Positions 1 to 5,005 of a stretch of 5,154 bases of DNA are shown in pieces; the first letter of the stretch is position 1, and the number at the start of each line of letters is the position of its first letter. The stretch is from Bauldia sp. (lineage in GTDB: Bacteria > Pseudomonadota > Alphaproteobacteria > Rhizobiales > Kaistiaceae). The position numbers and the translations under genes are program-made. The DNA is taken from assembly GCA_020442095.1 (NCBI GenBank), contig JAGRKY010000767.1:2061-7214 (forward strand), in the 5' to 3' direction. The notes beneath the pieces were generated by a model. That model was not told the DNA's origin. It saw only the letters and a list, made by a program, of their open reading frames with translations, and did no database searches.

Positions 1-48
1 ACCGCCAGGATCACCGCCTGGCTCCAGGCGCGCATGGCTCAGGCCTGA
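1..48 (+). CDS. possible C-terminal end of a + strand gene (partial, unidentified)
   Basis: Frame 1 is open from the window edge to a TGA at 46-48 and reads TARITAWLQARMAQA. This is a plausible amphipathic C-terminal helix, but too short to assign to any family. A GC-rich hairpin at 59-73 lies 10 bases after the stop, which fits a gene ending here convergently with the NYN gene. The alternative is a minus-strand gene starting at the ATG at 35-33 (MRAWSQAVILA, which resembles the start of a signal peptide). I see no convincing ribosome binding site before that ATG, so the + strand reading is slightly preferred. The function is unknown. Confidence 0.35.
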   Translation, partial: TARITAWLQARMAQA

Positions 49-58
49 CACCGGACGG

Positions 59-73
59 GCCGGCAAAGCCGGC
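59..73 (+). terminator. candidate hairpin between convergent genes
   Basis: GCCGGC-AAA-GCCGGC forms a perfect six-base stem with a three-base loop (five-base stem if the loop is relaxed). On the + strand it is followed by TAATTCT, a weak T-containing tail. It lies just after the possible + strand stop at 46-48 and touches the TAG stop of the NYN gene at 73-75, so it could serve a convergent junction. There is no true T-run, so intrinsic termination is uncertain. Confidence 0.35.
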
Positions 74-1755
74 TAATTCTGCTGGCGGGCCTTGCTGTAG
101 GACGCGATGATCCGCTGGATCTCGTCACCGATGTCGTCGCTGTCGCCGCCTTCGCTCGGCTCGGCATCGGGCGGGGGTCCCTCGGCAACTGCCGGGGTCT
201 CGGCTTCGGCCTCGATGATTTCCCCGATCTCCGCCTCGATATCGATCTCCTCGATCGACTCTTCGACGATATCCGCGTCCTTGTCCTTGGCCGAACCACC
301 GTCCTCGACCAGCACGTCGACCGCCTCGGCGATCGCGGCGAGGATCGAATTTTCCAGTTCGTCCTTGACCGGCGCGGCATCCTTCTTCGCCGCCGCCGGC
401 TTTGCGGCCGTTCGCGATGCCGGCGCGCTCATCTTGGACGTTGACGGCTCGGCAGCGGCGGGCGCCGTCTTCTCCTTGTCGGCGGTCTTCCCGGCCCTCA
501 GCGCCGCCAGCCGGCTCGGTGTCCGCGACGCGCCACCGGCGCGAAGCTCGGCGAGCCGCCGCAAGTGCGAGGAGCCGCTCGCCGGCGTCGGCTTCTTGTC
601 CTCGGGTTCGGGCTTCGCTTCCGGCTCGGCCTTGGCCGGAACCGCCTCGGCAGCCGGTTCCTTCTCCTCCATGGCGTCGGGCGTTGCCGTCACCGGACGG
701 GCCGGGCGACGCCGCAGCAGCGACTTCTTTTCGGTCGCGGCCGGGGGGCTGACGGTCTTCGACGGAGGCGTGGCGACCGGTTTCGGTGGTGGCGCGGCCG
801 AACGCCCGACGATCCAGGCGGGAAGCAGGGCCGCTTCTTCCTCGGTGATCTCGATCCCGGCGCTGCCGGCGAGGTAGAGCACCTGCTCGCGGAACACCTC
901 GGCAAGCCGCTCCGGCGTGTCGGTCGTCGAGAAGACGTGCCCCTTGAGAGCAAGCCCCTTGACCACGAAGAGCACCTGGCGGCGATTGACGTTGCGCCCC
1001 GCCTCGACGAGCTTGTCGGTGACATTCTCGGCGGTCTGCTGGAAATGGTAGCCGCTCTCGCCGATTTCCTGCGCCAGGAAACGGAAGAGATCGGCGAAGG
1101 TCCGCGGCGAGAACATCGGCACGTTGGTCGCGCCATGGATCTTGCGGGCAAGCGCCTCGAGCCCGCTCCGGTCACCGGCCGGCACGGCGGCCTCCGGCTC
1201 GGGCTCCTCCTCGACCGGCGCGATCTCGTCGCCATCGAGCAGCGCGAGAAACGGACCCTGTTCGACCATGCCGTCGGCGATCGCCTTGTAGCTCGCCCCG
1301 GTCACCTCGTTGGCGAAGATCACCGTCGACCGGTTATGCGCCCGCAGCCTGAGCAACATCGGCGTCATGTCGGCATCGGCCGACAGCAGGATGAATTCCT
1401 CATACCCGGTCGGATGGGCGAGCGCGTCGATCGTATCGAGGGCGATGTGGACCGCCGCCGAATTGCGCTGCCAGCCTTCGAGCGTCGGGCAGTCGATCAC
1501 CTCGAAGCCGGCGGCGATCAGGGCAGCGCGATTGCTGCCGAGGAGATTCGGATCCGCGTAGCATCGCCGGATAAGGCTGCGCCGGCGGTCGCCCTCCTCC
1601 AGCGGCGGCGTCACCAGGGTCCCGCTCTCGATCGCGGCGACCAGCGCCGCGGATCTCTGGGCCAGGAGCTCGGCAACGTCCTCCTTGGCGGCTTTGAGGC
1701 TGCGATGGAAACTGTCGTAGTCTACGAACAGCGCGCTTTTGATCGTATTCGCCAT
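73..1755 (-). CDS. NYN (PIN-like nuclease fold) domain protein with second helical domain and long disordered tail
   Basis: The protein has 560 residues if it starts at the ATG at 1755, which has GAGGAG four bases upstream. An in-frame ATG directly before it and a start about 20 codons upstream are less likely, because the domain begins at once with SALFVDYDSF. Residues 7-173 read as a NYN/LabA-like domain: strand one with D12 and D14, LDTID with D107, and LLSADADMTP with D127 and D129. NYN domains are PIN-like and typically cleave RNA with clustered acidic residues and a metal. Here the usual Asn after the first Asp looks like S15, and the Asp expected six residues before D107 is A101, so activity is open. 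Residues 197-316 form a second mostly helical domain, possibly winged-helix or OST-HTH-like. Residues 318-465 are Pro/Ala/Lys/Glu-rich and disordered, with two RLAxLRAG motifs. Short predicted helices lie at 466-484 and 541-558, separated by an acidic stretch. No signal peptide or membrane segment is seen, so it is probably cytoplasmic. The substrate is unknown. Confidence 0.85.
   Translation of the reverse strand: MANTIKSALFVDYDSFHRSLKAAKEDVAELLAQRSAALVAAIESGTLVTPPLEEGDRRRSLIRRCYADPNLLGSNRAALIAAGFEVIDCPTLEGWQRNSAAVHIALDTIDALAHPTGYEEFILLSADADMTPMLLRLRAHNRSTVIFANEVTGASYKAIADGMVEQGPFLALLDGDEIAPVEEEPEPEAAVPAGDRSGLEALARKIHGATNVPMFSPRTFADLFRFLAQEIGESGYHFQQTAENVTDKLVEAGRNVNRRQVLFVVKGLALKGHVFSTTDTPERLAEVFREQVLYLAGSAGIEITEEEAALLPAWIVGRSAAPPPKPVATPPSKTVSPPAATEKKSLLRRRPARPVTATPDAMEEKEPAAEAVPAKAEPEAKPEPEDKKPTPASGSSHLRRLAELRAGGASRTPSRLAALRAGKTADKEKTAPAAAEPSTSKMSAPASRTAAKPAAAKKDAAPVKDELENSILAAIAEAVDVLVEDGGSAKDKDADIVEESIEEIDIEAEIGEIIEAEAETPAVAEGPPPDAEPSEGGDSDDIGDEIQRIIASYSKARQQN
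490..558 (-). repeat. duplicated RLAxLRAG motif within the NYN protein tail
   Basis: Within the disordered tail of the NYN protein, residues 400-407 (RLAELRAG) and 415-422 (RLAALRAG) are two near-identical eight-residue copies seven residues apart. They are embedded in Ser/Thr/Pro/Gly-rich linker. The copies are basic and amphipathic, as expected of a short linear motif that binds RNA or a protein partner. This is a protein-level repeat inside the coding sequence, not a mobile or intergenic repeat. Confidence 0.7.
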
Positions 1756-1759
1756 CATT

Positions 1760-1784
1760 CTCCTCGAGCGTGTTCCCGCGCTCG
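1760..1784 (-). promoter_or_regulatory. ribosome binding site of the NYN gene abutted by a 5' leader hairpin
   Basis: In the mRNA of the NYN gene, CGAGCG (1784-1779) and CGCTCG (1770-1765) form a perfect six-base stem with an eight-base loop. The Shine-Dalgarno GAGGAG (1765-1760) starts on the last base of the stem, and the ATG at 1755 follows four bases later. A CCT at 1790-1788 could also pair with the AGG of the Shine-Dalgarno across a three-base bulge, which would hide the site. The ribosome binding site supports the chosen start. Regulation by the hairpin is inference. Confidence 0.45.
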
Positions 1785-1911
1785 GGTAGGTGTGATTCTG
1801 GCCCCTCAGCCCCACTATGCTTAGCTTTTTCGCCCCGCTATGTCTCGCCTGTTTTGATCGATTTTATGTCTTTGCGGCAATTCGCTTGGACTGCCCGCAA
1901 TGGCTGTGACC

Positions 1912-1915
1912 GGAG
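1912..1915 (+). promoter_or_regulatory. ribosome binding site of the DMT exporter gene
   Basis: GGAG lies six bases before the ATG at 1922, a standard Shine-Dalgarno placement that fixes the start of the exporter. Confidence 0.7.
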
Positions 1916-1921
1916 TACGAA

Positions 1922-2794
1922 ATGGCCGATAGCCGAAGAATCGCGACCCTGATCGGCTTCACCGCCGTACTGATGTGGTCGTTGCTGGCGGTGCTGACCG
2001 CGGCCTCGGGCCGGGTGCCGCCATTCCAGCTGACGGCGATGGCCTTCGCGGTCAGCGGCCTTCTCGGCCTCGTCTGGATCGCGACCACCGGCCGCCTGCG
2101 CGAACTCGCCCTGCCGGCGCGTGCCTGGCTGCTCGGCGTCGGCGGGCTATTCGGCTTCCATTTCTTCTACTTCACGGCGTTGCGCGGGGCGCCGCCGGTC
2201 GAGGCGAGCCTCATCTCCTATCTCTGGCCGTTGCTGATCGTCGTCTTCTCGGCCCTGCTGCCGGGCGAGCGCCTGCGCTGGTACCACCTGGCCGGCGCCC
2301 TGCTCGGCCTGGCCGGGACCTTCGTCGTGGTCTCCGGGGGGCGTGAATTGACCATCGATCCGCGCTTCCTCGCCGGCTATGCCGCGGCGCTGGCGGCGGC
2401 GCTCACCTGGTCGGCCTATTCGGTCCTGTCGCGGCGTTTCGCCACAGTCGGCACCGGCGCCGTCGCGGGCTTCTGCCTGGCGACGGCCGCGCTCAGCGGC
2501 GTCGCCCATCTCGCGCTGGAGGAAACGGTCTGGCCGGCCTCCACCGGCGAATGGCTCGCCGTCCTCGGGCTCGGACTGATGCCGGTCGGCGCCGCCTTCT
2601 ACGTCTGGGACTACGGCGTCAAGCACGGCGACATCCAGATCCTCGGCGCCAGTGCCTATGCCGCGCCGCTGCTCTCGACCGTCATCCTGATCCTTGCCGG
2701 CTATGCGATGCCGACCTGGTCGATCGCCGTCGCCGCCGCACTGATCACCGGCGGTGCCGCGCTTGCCTCGAAGGACGCGCTCCGGCGCCGGTGA
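1922..2794 (+). CDS. EamA/DMT-superfamily exporter, YddG-like (possible aromatic amino acid exporter)
   Basis: This is a 290-residue inner-membrane protein with about ten hydrophobic helices (roughly 8-28, 35-54, 68-87, 93-113, 121-138, 150-170, 178-198, 210-230, 238-258 and 263-281). They form the two five-helix EamA repeats of the drug/metabolite transporter superfamily, and the length is typical. The segments SLISYLWPLLIVVFSALL (96-113) and VKHGDIQILGASAYAAPLLS (233-252) resemble the equivalent regions of E. coli YddG, which exports aromatic amino acids, so export of an amino acid or similar small metabolite by proton exchange is the best guess. Substrate cannot be read from sequence in this superfamily. 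The C-terminus ends in basic residues (ALRRR), consistent with a cytoplasmic end. The gene stands alone on its strand, divergent from the NYN gene and convergent with gloB 27 bases away. Confidence 0.93.
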   Translation: MADSRRIATLIGFTAVLMWSLLAVLTAASGRVPPFQLTAMAFAVSGLLGLVWIATTGRLRELALPARAWLLGVGGLFGFHFFYFTALRGAPPVEASLISYLWPLLIVVFSALLPGERLRWYHLAGALLGLAGTFVVVSGGRELTIDPRFLAGYAAALAAALTWSAYSVLSRRFATVGTGAVAGFCLATAALSGVAHLALEETVWPASTGEWLAVLGLGLMPVGAAFYVWDYGVKHGDIQILGASAYAAPLLSTVILILAGYAMPTWSIAVAAALITGGAALASKDALRRR

Positions 2795-2799
2795 CGGCT

Positions 2800-2814
2800 G
2801 CGGACCCGATCCGC
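2800..2814. terminator. candidate hairpin between convergent exporter and gloB genes
   Basis: GCGGA-CCCGA-TCCGC forms a perfect five-base stem with a five-base loop and occupies most of the 27-base gap between the exporter stop (2792-2794) and the gloB stop (2824-2822). Its position suits a bidirectional terminator, but neither side has a T-run and the stem is short, so this is weak. Confidence 0.3.
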
Positions 2815-2821
2815 CTCTCGC

Positions 2822-3589
2822 TCAGAAATTGTCCTTGCGCTTCCTGACCTCGGCAAAGACCGCCGCCTGCGGCGCATCCTCAAGGCCAAGCCGCTTCCGG
2901 ATCTCCGGGGAATCGGCGCGCAGGAACGGATTGGTCGCCTTCTCGATGGCGATGGTCGTCGGCAGGGTCGGCTTGCCCTCGCCGCGCAGCCGGTCGATCT
3001 CGGCGGCGCGCGCCACCAGCTCGGCATTCTCCGGCTCGATGGTCAGCGCGAATTTGGCGTTCGCCTGGGTATATTCGTGGCCGCAATAGATCGTGGTGTC
3101 ATCGGGCAGCGCGGCGAGCTTGGACAGCGACTCCCACATCATCTCGGGCGTTCCCTCGAAGACGCGGCCGCAGCCGAGCGCGAACAGCGTGTCGGCGACG
3201 AAGGCGACCTTCGCGGCCGGCAGGTAATAGGCGATGTGATCGAGCGTGTGGCCGGGCGTCTCGATCACCTGGACCTCGAACGTCCCGAACATGAAGGTGT
3301 CGCCCTGTTTGACCGTCCGGTCGACGCCGGGAATCTTGGATTTTCCCCCGCCGGGCGCGGTGATCGTGCAGCCATAGGCGGTCTTCAGGGTGAGGTTCGC
3401 CTCGACGTGGTCCTCATGGTGATGGGTCACCAGGATCTCGTCGAGGTTCCAGCCGAGCTCGGCGAGCTTGTCGACGATCGGCTGGAATTCCGGCGCATCG
3501 ATCGACGCGGTGACGTTCGCCTCCGTGTCGTGGATGAGAACGCCGAAATTGTCCGACCGGCAGGTGAATTGCTCGATTTTCAGGACCAT
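2822..3589 (-). CDS. gloB: hydroxyacylglutathione hydrolase (glyoxalase II)
   Basis: Glyoxalase II hydrolyses S-D-lactoylglutathione to D-lactate and glutathione in the cytoplasm, the second step of methylglyoxal detoxification. The 255-residue product has the full metallo-beta-lactamase metal site: THHHEDH at 55-61 (H56, H58, D60, H61), H114 in TPGHT, bridging D133 in VADTLF, and H171 in YCGHEYT. The family's C-terminal substrate domain is complete (about 172-255), including TNPFLR and the closing FAEVRKRKDNF. Length matches the usual 250-256 residues. The start is the ATG at 3589. The nearest Shine-Dalgarno-like GGAG (3605-3602) is 12 bases upstream, which is long. The gene is divergent from the methyltransferase-like gene, a pairing I believe recurs in Rhizobiales. 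Identification is firm; only the spacing of its translation signal is unusual. Confidence 0.95.
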   Translation of the reverse strand: MVLKIEQFTCRSDNFGVLIHDTEANVTASIDAPEFQPIVDKLAELGWNLDEILVTHHHEDHVEANLTLKTAYGCTITAPGGGKSKIPGVDRTVKQGDTFMFGTFEVQVIETPGHTLDHIAYYLPAAKVAFVADTLFALGCGRVFEGTPEMMWESLSKLAALPDDTTIYCGHEYTQANAKFALTIEPENAELVARAAEIDRLRGEGKPTLPTTIAIEKATNPFLRADSPEIRKRLGLEDAPQAAVFAEVRKRKDNF

Positions 3590-3611
3590 GGCTGCGGGGC
3601 ACTCCGTCGGG

Positions 3612-3639
3612 TAGCATCGATTTTCCTGTGACTAGCATC
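3612..3639. repeat. 7-bp direct repeat with 21-bp period upstream of gloB
   Basis: TAGCATC occurs at 3612-3618 and again at 3633-3639. The 21-base period places both copies on the same face of the helix, as for paired sites of a regulator. The first copy lies 23 bases upstream of the gloB start, where it could overlap the promoter. No known operator consensus is recognised, and two copies of a seven-mer could be chance. Confidence 0.4.
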
Positions 3640-3697
3640 TGCCGACCGCCACGGCCACCCGCTCCGCGGTGGTCACCCCATCTTCGGACTCATGCCT

Positions 3698-3703
3698 TAG
3701 AAT
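3698..3703 (+). promoter_or_regulatory. possible -10 element of the methyltransferase gene
   Basis: TAGAAT matches TATAAT at five of six positions. It ends seven bases before the ATG at 3711, so transcription would begin at or next to the start codon and give a leaderless or nearly leaderless mRNA. No good -35 is present at 16-18 bases. The lack of a proper Shine-Dalgarno (only AGG at 3704-3706) fits the idea but does not prove it. Confidence 0.3.
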
Positions 3704-3710
3704 AGGCCGC

Positions 3711-4466
3711 ATGTATCTCGACGTCGTCGACCTCAGGGCCTTCTACGCAGAACGGCTGGGCGGGATCGCCCGCCGTCTGATCGGCACGAGGCTCAAGAAG
3801 CACTGGCCATCGCCGGCCGGCGACCTGCTTCTCGGAATCGGCTACGCGACCCCCTATCTCGCCGGGCTTGCCAATGGCACCTCGGGCGCCATCGCCTTCA
3901 TGCCCGCCGGCCAGGGCGTGGTGAACTGGCCGCCGGACGGGCCCAACGCTTCCGCCCTGGTCGCCGCGGAAGCGCTGCCGCTTCCCGACGCCACCATTGA
4001 CCGCGTCCTCGTCGTCCACAGCCTCGAGGTTGCCGACAACCCGCGCGAACAGCTCCGCGAGATATGGCGGGTGCTGGCGCCGGGCGGCCGCGTCATCCTC
4101 GTCGTCCCGAACCGGCGCGGCATCTGGGCCTGGGCGGAAAAGACGCCCTTCGGCTATGGCCGCCCCTTCACCCGCACCCAGCTCACGACCCTGCTCCGCG
4201 AGGCGATGTTCTCGCCGCTCGGCTGGTCCGAGGCACTGGCGGTGCCGCCGATCGCGCGCCGGCCATGGCTGCGCACCGGCACCAACTGGGAGCGGATCGG
4301 CGTCTCGCTATGGCCGGCCTTTGCCGGGGTGATCATCGTCGAGGCGACGAAGCAGCTCTATCGGGCGATTCCCGCCGATTCCGGCAAGCTCAAGCCGGCC
4401 TTCCGGCCGGCGCTGGTCCCCGGTCCTGCGGCCTCGGCGACCCGCGACCTCGCCGACGACGGCTAG
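3711..4466 (+). CDS. class I SAM-dependent methyltransferase-like protein (Methyltransf_11 type), divergent SAM site
   Basis: The product has 251 residues from the ATG at 3711. A GTG 14 codons upstream is possible but has no ribosome binding site. Residues 38-50 (DLLLGIGYATPYL) take the place of motif I: the GxG is kept, but the usual downstream Gly-rich turn is replaced by ATP. The acidic residue normally ending strand two is absent; AIAFMPAGQG lies there (60-69). The second half is canonical: EALPLPDATIDRVLVVHSLE (87-106) matches motifs II-III, and LREIWRVLAPGGRVILVVPN (115-134) is the post-motif helix and strand. The C-terminal part (about 150-235) has aromatic and basic patches and includes IIVEATKQLYR. 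The protein is soluble with no signal peptide. The methyl acceptor is unknown, and it could even be a non-catalytic relative. It is divergent from gloB and overlaps hpt tail-to-tail by four bases. Confidence 0.85.
   Translation: MYLDVVDLRAFYAERLGGIARRLIGTRLKKHWPSPAGDLLLGIGYATPYLAGLANGTSGAIAFMPAGQGVVNWPPDGPNASALVAAEALPLPDATIDRVLVVHSLEVADNPREQLREIWRVLAPGGRVILVVPNRRGIWAWAEKTPFGYGRPFTRTQLTTLLREAMFSPLGWSEALAVPPIARRPWLRTGTNWERIGVSLWPAFAGVIIVEATKQLYRAIPADSGKLKPAFRPALVPGPAASATRDLADDG
4394..4411 (-). terminator. candidate hpt terminator hairpin inside the methyltransferase gene
   Basis: GCCGGCC (4394-4400) and GGCCGGC (4405-4411) form a perfect seven-base GC stem. Read on the minus strand the loop is GGAA, a stable GNRA tetraloop, followed by TTGAGCTT. 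It lies about 50 bases downstream of the hpt stop. Because hpt and the methyltransferase gene overlap at their ends, any hpt terminator must lie inside the neighbour. The T-tail is poor, and the same bases encode methyltransferase residues near 229-234. Confidence 0.4.
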
Positions 4467-5005
4467 CCGTCCTCGACCACGCCGACGAAAGGCAGTTCCC
4501 GGAAGGCATGGGCGACGTCCATGCCGTAGCCGACGACGAAATAGTCGGGGCAGGAGAAGCCGACATGGTCGGCCTTCAGCGGCTGGGCGAGCTTGCCGGG
4601 CTTTTCGAGCAGCACCGCGATCCCCACCCGATGCGCGCCGCGCGACAGCATCATGTCGCGGGCGAAGGCGAGGGTCCGCCCCGATTCGAGGATATCGTCG
4701 ATCAGCAGCACGTCGCGGCCGGCGACATCGGTATCGATGTCGCGAAGCACTGTCACCTCGCCGCTCGATTCGGTCCCGGATCGATAGCTGGAAAGCGTCA
4801 GGAACTCGACCTCCGGCGCGAGACCGACGCCATGCAGCGCCCGAATCAGGTCCCCGGCGAAGATGAAGCTTCCCTTGAGGATCGAGACGACGACGAGATC
4901 GACATAGCCCGCCGTCGCGATCTCCTGCGCGAGTTCGATATTGCGGGCGGCAATTGTCGGCGCGTCGTAGAGGACCCTGAGGTCGCGGCCGCGTATCCGT
5001 GGCAT
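4463..5005 (-). CDS. hpt: hypoxanthine phosphoribosyltransferase
   Basis: The enzyme salvages hypoxanthine (and often guanine) by transfer to PRPP, giving IMP or GMP in the cytoplasm. The 180-residue length matches bacterial Hpt. Visible family elements are LKGS (43-46, pyrophosphate loop), the flexible loop SSYRSGTESSG (72-82), the PRPP motif VLLIDDILESGRTL (99-112), and the purine pocket with K144, F156 and D163 in YFVVGYGMD. The canonical motif is ED-II-DTG; here D103-D104 are followed by E107 where the catalytic Asp usually sits, a conservative change that may be typical of related bacteria. The ATG at 5005 has GGAG five bases upstream and overlaps the stop of the upstream gene (TGATG), so translation is probably coupled. 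Its stop codon is embedded in the CTAG shared with the convergent methyltransferase gene. Confidence 0.95.
   Translation of the reverse strand: MPRIRGRDLRVLYDAPTIAARNIELAQEIATAGYVDLVVVSILKGSFIFAGDLIRALHGVGLAPEVEFLTLSSYRSGTESSGEVTVLRDIDTDVAGRDVLLIDDILESGRTLAFARDMMLSRGAHRVGIAVLLEKPGKLAQPLKADHVGFSCPDYFVVGYGMDVAHAFRELPFVGVVEDG
4505..4525 (+). terminator. candidate methyltransferase-gene terminator hairpin inside hpt
   Basis: GGCATGG (4505-4511) and CCATGCC (4519-4525) form a perfect seven-base stem with a seven-base loop, which can zip further by a G-T and a C-G pair. It starts 38 bases after the methyltransferase stop at 4466. No T-run follows on the + strand, so termination there would be weak or factor-dependent. 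The same bases encode the conserved GMD region of Hpt, so the symmetry could come from coding constraint. Confidence 0.3.

Larger units (their letters stand above)
1756..1921. promoter_or_regulatory. divergent intergenic region between NYN gene and DMT exporter gene
   Basis: These 166 bases separate two divergent starts and should hold both promoters. The segment 1846-1890 is the most AT-rich part. On the minus strand TAAAAT (1866-1861) is a fair -10 match for the NYN gene, but the hexamer 17 bases upstream (CCAAGC) is a poor -35. On the + strand TTGATC (1854-1859) could be a -35, but no good -10 follows. No small open reading frame or RNA gene is convincing here. Confidence 0.4.
3590..3710. 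promoter_or_regulatory. divergent intergenic region between gloB and methyltransferase gene
   Basis: These 121 bases must carry the promoters of both genes. Two exact copies of TAGCATC (3612-3618 and 3633-3639) sit 21 bases apart, two helical turns, on the gloB side. CCACC (3654-3658) and GGTGG (3667-3671) form a five-base stem around an eight-base loop. A -10-like TAGAAT is at 3698-3703. No other gene is seen here. Confidence 0.4.

Noticed and set aside
15..30. Perfect inverted repeat CGCCTGG-CT-CCAGGCG
   Set aside because: It lies within the possible coding end at 1-48 and has a two-base loop and no T-tail. In GC-rich DNA such short palindromes are frequent, so no function is claimed.
107..877. 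Long + strand open frame rich in Ser/Ala opposite the NYN gene tail
   Set aside because: Its composition is that of an antisense shadow of a GC-rich Glu/Ala/Lys coding tail. It has no recognisable domain, and the minus-strand protein explains the region.
1756..1815. Extended NYN start 20 codons upstream of the chosen ATG
   Set aside because: The extra residues show no conserved feature and would cover the leader hairpin and the good GAGGAG ribosome binding site of the ATG at 1755.
565..1824. 419-residue + strand open frame opposite the NYN gene
   Set aside because: It is Arg/Gly/Leu-rich in the way typical of the antisense frame of a high-GC gene. No motifs are seen, while the minus strand has clear NYN motifs and a ribosome binding site.
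3077..3631. 184-residue + strand open frame opposite gloB
   Set aside because: It is an antisense shadow of the firmly identified gloB, without domain or start signals of its own.
3654..3671. CCACC/GGTGG stem in the gloB-methyltransferase gap as an operator
   Set aside because: It has only five pairs around an eight-base loop in GC-rich sequence and no similarity to a known operator. It is mentioned within the intergenic entry only.
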